From an uncultured Butyricicoccus sp. (lineage in GTDB: Bacteria > Bacillota > Clostridia > Oscillospirales > Butyricicoccaceae): a stretch of 64,000 nucleotides of DNA. Positions 18,111-26,180 of the stretch are shown in pieces. Where the stretch lies: the NCBI GenBank assembly GCA_944376065.1, contig CALWBL010000004.1:62001-126000 (forward strand), in the 5' to 3' direction. The translations under genes were made by a program, and so were the position numbers. The notes under the pieces were generated by a model. The model did no database searches and had not been told where the DNA came from. It saw only the letters and a list, made by a program, of their open reading frames with translations. How positions within the stretch are numbered: the first letter of the stretch is position 1; each line of letters opens with the position of its first letter.

Positions 18111-19154
18111 TTAAATTGCTTGAATTAGTTTATGCAGTCTGTCAATTTCTATCTTTTCAATCTCTGCTTTTCCCATGGTGCGTACTAAAATAAAGTTCAT
18201 TGTATCACCCATTTTCTTTTTATCAGAAAGCAGAGCGTTAAATATATCTTCCTTTTCATATGGCAGGTAAGTAGGCAGACCTATATTATTTAGTATATTA
18301 GATAAATACTCTGTTAAGCTATTATCATTTCCAATAGCATCGGATAATTTCATAGCTGCCACCATACCGATTGATACTGCATTACCATGACTAAATTTAG
18401 TATAATCGCCTAGTTTTTCTATTGCATGACCAATAGTATGACCAAAATTTAAAATCATACGAAGTCCTGTATCATGCTCATCAACTTCTACAACATCACG
18501 TTTTATCTTTACACATTCATAAACAATGTCAGATATATTATTTTTATAATCTGGCTTACTTACCATTTCAAGAATATCTGTATTTTGTATACAACCATAT
18601 TTTACAACTTCAGCCATACCATCTATAAAGATATTTTTTGGTAAAGATTTTAAAACATAAGGGTCAATAAGCACTAATCTAGGCTGATAAAATGCACCGA
18701 CTAAATTTTTACCTTGTGGCATATCAACCGCAGTTTTACCTCCAACAGATGAGTCGACCTGTGCAAGAAGTGTGGTTGGTATTTGACAAAGCAACACACC
18801 TCTTAAAAAAGTAGCCGCTGCAAAGCCTGTCATATCGCCGATTACACCGCCACCTAAGGCAATTATTAAATCTTTTCGTGTGATACCTGAATTTATTAAA
18901 TCTGTGTATATTGTGTTTATTGTTTCCAGTCTTTTGTATTCCTCACCAGCGGGAAGTATACTATGTGTCACTGGAATAGAAAACTGCTTTTCTACAACAT
19001 CTAAATATAATGGTGCAACATTTGTATCTGTTACAATATGAACCCTGCTAGGGGAGAACACATTAAGGCATAAAGATGCAACATTATCTATAATCTTTTC
19101 ATCAATTAGAATTTCAGAAATGCCATTTGAACCTGAAAGAGTTAAACTTTTCAT
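18111..19154 (-). CDS. aroB: 3-dehydroquinate synthase
   Basis: Cyclises DAHP to 3-dehydroquinate, using NAD+ and a divalent metal. It is 347 aa with ALGGGVIGDMTGFAAATFLRG (NAD site) and the metal-binding segment MAEVVKYGCI plus NFGHTIGHAIEK and FSHGNAVSIGM, which carry the conserved Glu/His ligands. It sits 11 bp after aroF and 23 bp before aroC. Confidence 0.95.
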   Translation of the reverse strand: MKSLTLSGSNGISEILIDEKIIDNVASLCLNVFSPSRVHIVTDTNVAPLYLDVVEKQFSIPVTHSILPAGEEYKRLETINTIYTDLINSGITRKDLIIALGGGVIGDMTGFAAATFLRGVLLCQIPTTLLAQVDSSVGGKTAVDMPQGKNLVGAFYQPRLVLIDPYVLKSLPKNIFIDGMAEVVKYGCIQNTDILEMVSKPDYKNNISDIVYECVKIKRDVVEVDEHDTGLRMILNFGHTIGHAIEKLGDYTKFSHGNAVSIGMVAAMKLSDAIGNDNSLTEYLSNILNNIGLPTYLPYEKEDIFNALLSDKKKMGDTMNFILVRTMGKAEIEKIEIDRLHKLIQAI

Positions 19155-19165
19155 TTTAAACCCTC

Positions 19166-20185
19166 TTAAATTTCACGTCCCATAGCACTTGCAATGCCAC
19201 GAAGTGAATTCATGGCTTCTTCAAAAGATTCATATGTTAGTGACTGAGCACCATCAGAAAGTGCATGAGCTGGGTCATTATGAACCTCAATCATCAGTCC
19301 ATCAGCACCAGCTGCAACAGCTGCACGAGCTAGAGGTTCTACCATCCAGTAAATACCACCTGCATGGCTTGGGTCAACTACTACTGGTAAATGGCTAAGA
19401 CGCTTTAACACTGGTACAGCAGAGATATCAAGTGTATTTCTTGTATATGTTTCATAAGTACGAATACCACGTTCACAAAGAATAACATTTTTATTTCCGC
19501 CAGCCATTAGGTATTCAGCAGACATCAAAAATTCTTCAATAGTGTTTGCAAAACCACGCTTTAAAAGTACAGGCTTATTGGTTTGACTGAGTTCCTTTAA
19601 CAATTCAAAGTTTTGCATATTTCTTGCACCAACTTGGAAACAATCACATTTTTCCATGAAAAGCTCAATATGTGCAGGGTTGGTAATTTCTGTTACAACT
19701 GGCAGACCAGTTTCATTATGTGCCTCATGTAATAAATCCAGCCCTTCAGCCTTTAAGCCTTGGAAAGAGTATGGGGAAGAACGAGGTTTCCATGCACCAC
19801 CACGTAGCACAGTAGCACCGTTCTTTTTAACATTTTTAGCAACATCTATAATCTGTTCTCTGCTTTCAACAGAGCAAGGACCAGCCATAACTACAATCTT
19901 TTTTCCGCCCACTTCAACGCCATCAGCAATTTTAACAACGGTATCTTGTGGGTGCATTTTGCGGTTTGCGAGTTTAAATGGCTCATGAATCTTGGTTATA
20001 CGTTCTACGTATTTATCTAAAAGTAGAGCATCTTTATCTACAGCACCAGTATCACCTATAAGTGCAAGAACGGTTGTGCCTGTAACATGAATAGGATTTA
20101 CCTGTACATTAAAACGCTCACCAAGCCAATTTGACAGCTCTGCAATATGTTCTTCTGTTGTACCATTTTTCATTACGATAATCAT
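19166..20185 (-). CDS. aroF: DAHP synthase, type I-beta with N-terminal regulatory domain
   Basis: Condenses PEP and erythrose-4-phosphate, the first aromatic-pathway step. It is 339 aa. A ~70-residue ferredoxin/ACT-like N-terminal domain (MIIVMKNGTTEEHI) precedes the catalytic barrel beginning MAGPCSVESREQI, with GGAWKPRSSPYSFQG, EITNP and VVDPSHAGG. The N-terminal domain often mediates allosteric inhibition. First gene of the operon, preceded by a T-box leader, so amino-acid starvation should raise expression of the whole pathway. Confidence 0.95.
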   Translation of the reverse strand: MIIVMKNGTTEEHIAELSNWLGERFNVQVNPIHVTGTTVLALIGDTGAVDKDALLLDKYVERITKIHEPFKLANRKMHPQDTVVKIADGVEVGGKKIVVMAGPCSVESREQIIDVAKNVKKNGATVLRGGAWKPRSSPYSFQGLKAEGLDLLHEAHNETGLPVVTEITNPAHIELFMEKCDCFQVGARNMQNFELLKELSQTNKPVLLKRGFANTIEEFLMSAEYLMAGGNKNVILCERGIRTYETYTRNTLDISAVPVLKRLSHLPVVVDPSHAGGIYWMVEPLARAAVAAGADGLMIEVHNDPAHALSDGAQSLTYESFEEAMNSLRGIASAMGREI

Positions 20186-20243
20186 AGTTTTGATCTCCTT
20201 TTTATGATAAAAATAATTTTAGCATATTAAAGCAAGATGGTAC

Positions 20244-20530
20244 AAAAAAAGCCCCTCGTCGCCTTACAAAAAGGGACGAAAGAGCAAAACTTCCGCGGTA
20301 CCACCCAAATTCAGTATAAAACTGCACTTTAATCTGATACAAACATATCATATCCCTGTAACGGGGGAAAACCGTTAAAGCCTACCACAAAAAATAGTTT
20401 CAGCTTTACTGCTCAAGAGGGAACTTCACAAAATTAGTATCTGCACTTGTTTTCAGTCAAGACAAGCACTCCCTGAAAGATACAACAAAAATTGTTACTT
20501 TCTCTTTCATCGCATTTACAATATTTGTTT
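20244..20530 (-). promoter_or_regulatory. T-box riboswitch leader of the aromatic operon
   Basis: On the minus strand the leader holds the T-box sequence GGGTGGTACCGCGG (within 20291-20307), a GCGATGAAAGAG...CTCTTGAGC stem I base and an AGTAA S-turn. The downstream terminator is at 20251-20285 (branched stem GCTCTTTCGTC with GACGAGGGGC, then TTTTTTT at 20244-20250). In the specifier region the triplet TTC at 20423-20421 (GAAG-TTC-CC before CTCTTGAGC) would read phenylalanine. Uncharged tRNA-Phe would stabilise the antiterminator. The specifier register is my inference; the T-box itself is certain. Confidence 0.93.
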
Positions 20531-20586
20531 TCATTATACGAACATTATCTCTTTATTTGTTTTCATTATACGAACATTATCTCTTT
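20522..20586. repeat. 32-bp exact tandem duplication over the -10 region
   Basis: Two adjacent copies (20522-20553 and 20554-20585, plus one further matching base) contain GTTTTCATTATACGAAC. Each carries a TATAAT box on the minus strand (20533-20538 and 20565-20570). Only the distal copy has a consensus -35. Confidence 0.93.
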
Positions 20587-20593
20587 TTGTCAA
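20565..20593 (-). promoter_or_regulatory. Promoter of the aromatic operon
   Basis: TTGACA (20593-20588), 17-bp spacer, TATAAT (20570-20565): a full consensus sigma-A promoter. The duplicated -10 downstream (20538-20533) has no -35 at the right distance. Confidence 0.9.
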
Positions 20594-20657
20594 GAGAATT
20601 TGAAAATTTCTTTCATATTTACAATTTAGGTGAGTATGTATAAAACAGGTGATAAAT

Positions 20658-21563
20658 ATGAATATGAAGGAATCGAACAAAACAAAGCGTTTTATACAGG
20701 CTTGTGATTGTTTAACGCCACAAATTCAAAATATTTTATTACATATAAACGAAAGTGAAATATGTGAAGAAATACGTCTTAGAGCGGGACAGCATATACA
20801 TGCAGTATGGAATGACACTGAGCATGAGCTTGGTTCGTATTTTATAACTCAAAATAGTTTACAAGAAATTCTTAGTCGTGCAGCTAGATATTCTGTTCAT
20901 AGTTATTCAGAATCACTTGCACAGGGATTTTTGCCGCTTAATGGTGGTCACAGATTGGGAGTTTGTGGCACTGCAATAATAAATAATGGCAAAATATCTG
21001 GAATAAGAACAATTTCTTCGCTTAATTTAAGAATTGCACAAGAATATATTGGCTGTGCTGATAGTTTAATCCCACATATATTTTTTAAAAATGGACGACC
21101 TAAAAGTGTTTTAATTTTATCTCCACCTGCATATGGTAAAACAACCATACTCCGTGATCTTATAAGACAAGTTTCTATGAAAGGTATTCGTATTTCAGTT
21201 GCTGATGAAAGGGGAGAGCTTGCTGCAATGCATCAAGGCATCGCCCAATTTGACCTTGGAACACATACTGATATTATTGAACAAGCCCCAAAAGCACAGG
21301 CTGTTTTACTTCTTTTAAAGACTATGTCACCTAAGATTATAGCATTAGATGAAATTACCTCACCTAATGATTTACAGGCTATAAACTATGCTGGTAATTG
21401 TGGAGTTAGTATCTTTGCATCTGCTCATGCCATTGATATTGAGGATTTAAAGAGTAGACCACTATATAAAGAAATGATGAAACTCAATATATTTGATATT
21501 ATTGTAAGCCTTGAAAAGTTAGAAAATATAAGAAAAATAAATATTATACAAGGAGGAATATAA
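20658..21563 (+). CDS. spoIIIAA: Stage III sporulation protein AA (ATPase)
   Basis: Cytosolic secretion-type ATPase of the mother-cell side of the SpoIIIA-SpoIIQ channel. About 301 aa. P-loop segment LSPPAYGKTTILRDL near residue 158, DERGELAA, and a Walker-B-like KIIALDEITS. The P-loop is slightly atypical: Ser replaces the first Gly of GxxxxGKT. The frame opens with GTG at 20649, but AGGTGA spacing favours the ATG at 20658. First gene of an eight-gene operon, expected to be sigma-E dependent, though I could not see a convincing sigma-E promoter. Confidence 0.93.
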   Translation: MNMKESNKTKRFIQACDCLTPQIQNILLHINESEICEEIRLRAGQHIHAVWNDTEHELGSYFITQNSLQEILSRAARYSVHSYSESLAQGFLPLNGGHRLGVCGTAIINNGKISGIRTISSLNLRIAQEYIGCADSLIPHIFFKNGRPKSVLILSPPAYGKTTILRDLIRQVSMKGIRISVADERGELAAMHQGIAQFDLGTHTDIIEQAPKAQAVLLLLKTMSPKIIALDEITSPNDLQAINYAGNCGVSIFASAHAIDIEDLKSRPLYKEMMKLNIFDIIVSLEKLENIRKINIIQGGI

Positions 21564-21564
21564 A

Positions 21565-22083
21565 ATGTTACAAATTTTAGGGGCAGTGCTTGTTATATCT
21601 TCGAGTACCGCACTTGGTATTGCTGGAAGACAAAAGTTGGTTAAACGCACTAATATCATAAATGAATGGATTTCTGCTATTGATTTCATAACCGCTGAAA
21701 TTGACCAAAATCACACTCCAATCCCAGATATACTTCATATGCTATCAGAACAAAATGATTCTCCTTTAAAAAGTTTATTTGCTGAGATGCTTAAACGTAT
21801 AAATGTTCAGCATGAATTATCTTTTAGTTATCATTGGCACACGACAATACGAGATTTAGCTTCATCTCTTAATATGGAAAATGATGAGATTGAAACTTTA
21901 CGCAATACTGCAACATATTTAGGTAGATATCAAGCGGATATGCAAATTTCCGGTTTATTGCATACACGTTCTAAACTTGTATCAATACAAAATTCAGCGG
22001 TACAAGCACTAAAAAATAAAGGAAGTGTTTATAGAATGTGTGGCATTGCCGCTGGCATAATAACCGTTTTAATGATTGTTTAA
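21565..22083 (+). CDS. spoIIIAB: Stage III sporulation protein AB
   Basis: 172 aa, one hydrophobic N-terminal segment, a helical middle (EWISAIDFITAEIDQNHTPIPDIL is the family-typical region) and a C-terminal membrane helix (MCGIAAGIITVLMIV). GspF-like component of the channel between mother cell and forespore. ATG after GGAGGA, 1 bp after spoIIIAA. Confidence 0.9.
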   Translation: MLQILGAVLVISSSTALGIAGRQKLVKRTNIINEWISAIDFITAEIDQNHTPIPDILHMLSEQNDSPLKSLFAEMLKRINVQHELSFSYHWHTTIRDLASSLNMENDEIETLRNTATYLGRYQADMQISGLLHTRSKLVSIQNSAVQALKNKGSVYRMCGIAAGIITVLMIV

Positions 22084-22097
22084 TGAGGTAGAAAGAT

Positions 22098-22292
22098 ATG
22101 CAAATAGACTTGATTTTTAAAATAGCGGCAGTAGGAATTCTGGTAGCAGTTTTTAATCAGCTTTTGGTTCGTTCTGGTAGGGAAGAACAGGCTCTAATGA
22201 CAACATTAGCAGGTCTTGTAGTTGTTATGATGATTTTGGTGCAAGAAATAGCAAATTTATTTCAAATGATGAAATCTGTTTTTGGGTTTTAG
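22098..22292 (+). CDS. spoIIIAC: Stage III sporulation protein AC
   Basis: A 64-aa protein with two membrane helices (FKIAAVGILVAVFNQLL and LAGLVVVMMILVQEIANLF); the family is this short. It contributes to the membrane base of the SpoIIIA channel. It lies between spoIIIAB and spoIIIAD in canonical order. Confidence 0.9.
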   Translation: MQIDLIFKIAAVGILVAVFNQLLVRSGREEQALMTTLAGLVVVMMILVQEIANLFQMMKSVFGF

Positions 22293-22295
22293 ATT

Positions 22296-22691
22296 ATGAA
22301 TATTACATCTTTAGTCGGCATTGCAATCGTTGCCTGTATTTTATGCATAACTATAAAGCCTTATCAACCAGTTTTTGCTTTGTCAGTATCCATTGCTGCT
22401 GGTATATACATACTTATAATAGCTTTACAACCTGTAGGAGAGCTTATAAATTCTATGAAAATGCTAATTGAAAGTGCAAATATATCATCTGATATTTATT
22501 TGCCTGTAATTAAAATAGTTGGGATATCGCTGGTAATTCGTATAAGCTGTGCGGTGTGTAAAGATGCTGGGCAACAGGCTCTATCAACTAAATTGGAATT
22601 TGCAGGCTCGGTTGCATGTATAATCTTATGCTTTCCACTTATAGAACATTTAATATCGCTTATAAGTGATATATTAGGTTTAAAATCATGA
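22296..22691 (+). CDS. spoIIIAD: Stage III sporulation protein AD
   Basis: A 131-aa polytopic membrane protein with about four helices and the family segment YLPVIKIVGISLVIRISCAVCKDAGQ(split here only for brevity). It starts 3 bp after spoIIIAC and overlaps spoIIIAE by 4 bp. Confidence 0.9.
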   Translation: MNITSLVGIAIVACILCITIKPYQPVFALSVSIAAGIYILIIALQPVGELINSMKMLIESANISSDIYLPVIKIVGISLVIRISCAVCKDAGQQALSTKLEFAGSVACIILCFPLIEHLISLISDILGLKS

Positions 22692-23761
22692 AGAAAATAA
22701 TTTTATCAGCAATAATTTTAATATGCATTTTTTGTGAATACGCACTTGCTTTTGATACTTCGGGAATTTTATCAGAGTCAAAATCTAAAATAATTGATGC
22801 TTTACCAAATCATTCTGCACAAATTATAGATGAAACGAGTGATTTTCAAACTTGTTTACAAGAACTTGTAAATGGTGTTGATACTAGAAATTTTATAACA
22901 AGCTCTTTACGAAGCTTGTCCAAAATGTTAATCGTTATCATGCTTGCTGGCATTTGTGGTGGTTTTCAAAAAAACTCAGATTTACCCGTTGTTACAATAG
23001 CAACCGCATTAGCTATGACAAGTGTTTTATTTTCAGATTTACATGGTATGCTAGCATTATGCACTCAAACATTAGAGCAAACAGCAATATTCTCTAATAC
23101 TATGTTGCCTGTTATGGCTGGAGCTATAACATTATCTGGTGCACCGGTGACTGCTGGTGCGACACAATCCATAACTATGTTTGCTCTTAGCCTTATTACA
23201 CAATTTATAAGCTCTGTTCTAGTTCCTGCAATCTGTGCATATATTGCAATAATAACAGTAAATGCTGCTCTTTCACATGATTTATTGGATAATCTTGCAC
23301 AATTTATAAAATGGTTAACTACTGGAAGCCTTAAACTGATACTTACGATTTTTATAGGTTATTTATCAATATCCGGCGCCATAAGTGGTAGTGTAGATGC
23401 TGTTGTATTGAAAACTGCTAAATTTGCAGTTTCAGGTTCTGTACCTGTTGTTGGTGGAATAATATCGGATGCGACTGAATCAATGCTTGCTGGTATGGTA
23501 ACAGTAAAAAATTCTCTTGGCATTATAGGAATGCTTGGAGTTGTTGCAATATGCATAATTCCTTTTTTACAAGTAGGCATAAATTATCTTATCTTTAAAG
23601 CGGGTACTGCAGCATTTTCTCCTATTTGTAGTCCGCCAATAAGAAAACTTATGGTGGGAATAGGGGATAGCTTGGGACTTATGCTTGGTATGCTGGGAAC
23701 TTGTAGTGCAATATTATTTTTTGAACTTGTTTTTTCGATTTTAATGGTGAATCCACAATGA
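22688..23761 (+). CDS. spoIIIAE: Stage III sporulation protein AE
   Basis: A 357-aa membrane protein. An N-terminal signal-like segment (IILSAIILICIFCEYALA) is followed by a short extracytoplasmic region and about seven to eight helices, including the conserved GAPVTAGATQS stretch and FKAGTAAFSPI. Needed for the forespore-mother cell channel. ATGA overlaps with both neighbours indicate translational coupling. Confidence 0.93.
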   Translation: MKKIILSAIILICIFCEYALAFDTSGILSESKSKIIDALPNHSAQIIDETSDFQTCLQELVNGVDTRNFITSSLRSLSKMLIVIMLAGICGGFQKNSDLPVVTIATALAMTSVLFSDLHGMLALCTQTLEQTAIFSNTMLPVMAGAITLSGAPVTAGATQSITMFALSLITQFISSVLVPAICAYIAIITVNAALSHDLLDNLAQFIKWLTTGSLKLILTIFIGYLSISGAISGSVDAVVLKTAKFAVSGSVPVVGGIISDATESMLAGMVTVKNSLGIIGMLGVVAICIIPFLQVGINYLIFKAGTAAFSPICSPPIRKLMVGIGDSLGLMLGMLGTCSAILFFELVFSILMVNPQ

Positions 23762-24237
23762 ATGGAATTTTAAGAACAATAATTATTAGTGTTACTATTT
23801 CTTCACTACTTGGTAGCATTGTTTTATCCCTTGTGCCTAATGGTATCATGAAAGAAATTGCAAAGTTTACTGTTGGTTTATTCATTGCAAATGCATTATT
23901 TACACCGATTACACATATTCAATTTCCATCTTTTCAAAGTATTTTTATAAAAAATGACGCTCAAATACAAGAAGAAATACAAAATGCTAAAAGACAAAGC
24001 AATGAACTTATACTTCAAACTTCAAGTCAAAATCTATGTGACAATATATGTGATAATATAAGAGAACAAGGATATACATGCGATATTAAAGCAGAATTAT
24101 CTATAGATGAAAACAATAATATAAATATAGATAGTATTTACGTTTATTCTGATAGTAGTGATTATTCCGAAATATCTGCTTTTATTGAATCAAATTATTC
24201 AATAGCAAAGGAGAATATAAAATATGTGGAAACTTAA
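23758..24237 (+). CDS. spoIIIAF: Stage III sporulation protein AF
   Basis: 159 aa: two N-terminal membrane helices (IIISVTISSLLGSIVLSLV, IAKFTVGLFIANALF) and a soluble ring-building-motif-like C-terminal domain rich in Asn/Asp (residues 75-159). It overlaps spoIIIAE by 4 bp and spoIIIAG by 14 bp. Confidence 0.9.
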   Translation: MNGILRTIIISVTISSLLGSIVLSLVPNGIMKEIAKFTVGLFIANALFTPITHIQFPSFQSIFIKNDAQIQEEIQNAKRQSNELILQTSSQNLCDNICDNIREQGYTCDIKAELSIDENNNINIDSIYVYSDSSDYSEISAFIESNYSIAKENIKYVET

Positions 24238-24766
24238 TTTTTCAGACTTTGCAATTAAACTGCAACCCATGGCACAAAAATACAAATACGCTTTACTTAT
24301 TTTTTTAGTAGGAATTATAATGTTGTGTTTAGGTTCGCCAAGAGATGCTCCGGAGAGTAATAGTCAAACAAATAATTCAAATACAACATCTACATTTGAT
24401 TTAACATCTTTTGAGGATTCATTAGAAAAACAACTTTCATCAATAAATGGAGCGGGAAAGGTGAGTCTTTTATTAAGTATAGAAGGTACAGAAGAAACTG
24501 TTTATGCCTCAAACATTCGTGAAAGCTCATCTGGAGAAAGCAATAATATATATGAAAAAGACCTATCTGTGTTATCAGACAGCGGTTATGGCGAGCAACC
24601 TGTAAAAGTAAAAAGCATTTCACCAACATTTCGGGGTGCTGTTGTGCTATGTGAAGGCGCAGCGGATATAAATGTCAAATATTCAATAACGCAAGCGGTC
24701 TCTGCTGCTTGTGGGCTTAGTATGAATAAAATTTCTGTCCTAGAAATGGGCACATATACAAAATAG
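24224..24766 (+). CDS. spoIIIAG: Stage III sporulation protein AG
   Basis: 180 aa: one membrane helix (YALLIFLVGIIMLCLGS, residues ~22-40), a Ser/Asn/Thr linker, then a ring-forming domain with LEKQLSSINGAGKVSLLLSIEGTEETVYASN. In Bacillus SpoIIIAG forms a large ring in the intermembrane space. This region and the VVLCEGAADINVKYSITQAVSAACG tail (each read in parts) match the family. Confidence 0.92.
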   Translation: MWKLNFSDFAIKLQPMAQKYKYALLIFLVGIIMLCLGSPRDAPESNSQTNNSNTTSTFDLTSFEDSLEKQLSSINGAGKVSLLLSIEGTEETVYASNIRESSSGESNNIYEKDLSVLSDSGYGEQPVKVKSISPTFRGAVVLCEGAADINVKYSITQAVSAACGLSMNKISVLEMGTYTK

Positions 24767-24779
24767 GAGGAGAACTGAC

Positions 24780-25364
24780 ATGAGTAAATCAAGAAAAAAA
24801 GGTGCTGTTTATGGAATTATTGCAGTTATGCTTTGTGTAGCTGTATACTTAAATTGGAGCTATGTGCAAACTCCAGATGATTTATTGAGTGCTGGACAAA
24901 TAGGCTCTCAAACCTCAACCTCGAACAAAACAAAACAGGGTGATGATGGGGAAGGGGCATCATCAAATGAAACCACAGAACAAACTTCTAAAACAGAGGC
25001 GGTAACTACATCTGATTATTTTACTGAATCAAGACTTTCAAGAGAACAATCTCGAGACGAGGCAATAAGTATATTAAAAGATACACTTGCAAGCGATACA
25101 AGTGATGAAGAAAGCAAACAGTTAGCAAACTCTCAGATTTCAGAAATGGCTGATGCATCAGTAGCAGAGTCAACTATTGAAAGTCTCATCAAAGCAAAAG
25201 GATATCAAGATGCCGTAGTTTTTATCGGTTCTGATAGCGTAAATGTAATTGTTGCACCACCAGAATCAGGATTTACAGAAACTGATGCATCAAAAATAAG
25301 TGATATCGTTGTAGCAGAAACTTCATTTCGTCCAGACCAGATTACAATTGTGGAAGCAGGTTAA
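24780..25364 (+). CDS. spoIIIAH: Stage III sporulation protein AH
   Basis: 194 aa: single N-terminal membrane helix (YGIIAVMLCVAVYLNWSYV), a Ser/Thr/Gln-rich linker (residues 40-80), then a YscJ/FliF-like ring-building domain (REQSRDEAISILKD ... FIGSDSVNVIVAPP). It partners with SpoIIQ from the forespore. ATG after GGAGGAG. Last spoIIIA gene. Confidence 0.92.
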   Translation: MSKSRKKGAVYGIIAVMLCVAVYLNWSYVQTPDDLLSAGQIGSQTSTSNKTKQGDDGEGASSNETTEQTSKTEAVTTSDYFTESRLSREQSRDEAISILKDTLASDTSDEESKQLANSQISEMADASVAESTIESLIKAKGYQDAVVFIGSDSVNVIVAPPESGFTETDASKISDIVVAETSFRPDQITIVEAG

Positions 25365-25413
25365 TAATAAGTATATATTTGTATAGATTTAAATATACAT
25401 CTGTGATATAATA

Positions 25414-25422
25414 GTCGTAATA
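25414..25422 (+). promoter_or_regulatory. Extended -10 promoter of asp23
   Basis: TG-A-TATAAT on the plus strand, about 38 bases before the Asp23 ATG, with only a weak -35. It lets asp23 be expressed outside sporulation. Confidence 0.6.
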
Positions 25423-25459
25423 TTTATAAACATTATATCGCTGCAAAGGAGTTTTTAAT

Positions 25460-25933
25460 ATGTCTGAATATAGGGATTATTGGATGACAACTCATGACCA
25501 AGGAAGCATCAAAATCTCAGAAGATGTTGTTGCATCTATCGCAGCAGTTGCTACATCTGAAACTGAAGGAGTTAGTGGACTTTATTCATCGTTTACCAAT
25601 GATATTGTTAGTTTTCTCGGCAAAAAAACACCTACAAAAGGTGTTAAAGTCACATTTCATAACGATAATACAGTTGATATAGATATTTGCTATTTGGCAT
25701 GTTTTGGAAGTAATATTTTTGATGTTGCGAAAAATGTTCAGGAAAATGTAAAATCATCTGTTAAAGCAATGACAAACCTTAATATTGTTAATATTAACAT
25801 ACATGTTGCTGGTGTTACATTTGTTTCTGATGAAAACAAAAATTCTCATTCTTTAGAATCTAAAACTATGTTAGATGATGAATTTATTGAAGAAACTAAA
25901 GAAGTAGTTGAGAGCGTAGAAAAATCTAATTAG
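25460..25933 (+). CDS. Asp23/Gls24 family envelope stress protein
   Basis: A 157-aa soluble protein; IKISEDVVASIAAVATSETEGVSGLYSS and the central VTFHNDNTVDIDICYLACFG stretch are Asp23 (DUF322) signatures. NVKSSVKAMTNLNIVNINIHVAGV follows. Members associate with the membrane and act in envelope homeostasis. An acidic tail (EEFIEETKEVVESVEKSN-like) extends past the core. ATG after AAAGGAG. A gene of this family often follows spoIIIAH in Clostridia. Confidence 0.92.
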   Translation: MSEYRDYWMTTHDQGSIKISEDVVASIAAVATSETEGVSGLYSSFTNDIVSFLGKKTPTKGVKVTFHNDNTVDIDICYLACFGSNIFDVAKNVQENVKSSVKAMTNLNIVNINIHVAGVTFVSDENKNSHSLESKTMLDDEFIEETKEVVESVEKSN

Positions 25934-25945
25934 ATATTAAAACAT

Positions 25946-25980
25946 AAAAAACACATTAAGAATATTCTTAATGTGTTTTT
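25946..25980. terminator. Terminator after asp23
   Basis: A near-perfect palindrome, AAAAACACATTAAG then AATATT then CTTAATGTGTTTTT, with T run on the plus strand. Confidence 0.92.
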
Positions 25981-26135
25981 TATTTGGAAGGAAGTATATA
26001 TTTAACTATGCAAAATAAAGATTTTGTCTAATTAAAGGTAAGAGATCTATTAAATCCTCTAAATTTTCATACCAAAATATTAACCTGTATAACTTCTAAA
26101 TTTATTAAAAATAAATTATATAAATCATATAATAA

Positions 26136-26164
26136 AAAAGATGGTATTTTACATACCATCTTTA
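26136..26164. terminator. Terminator of the polyamine operon
   Basis: AAAGATGGTAT pairs with ATACCATCTTT, followed by TTTTTT on the minus strand, 17 bp past the nspC stop. The ~150 bp between here and 25980 is AT-rich and holds nothing I recognise. Confidence 0.85.
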
Positions 26165-26180
26165 AAATATAATATTATGA

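Noticed and set aside
20594..20657. Sigma-E promoter for spoIIIAA (TCATATT at 20613)
   Set aside because: The -35-like match has no CATACAAT-like -10 at 13-15 bp; kept as unresolved rather than annotated.
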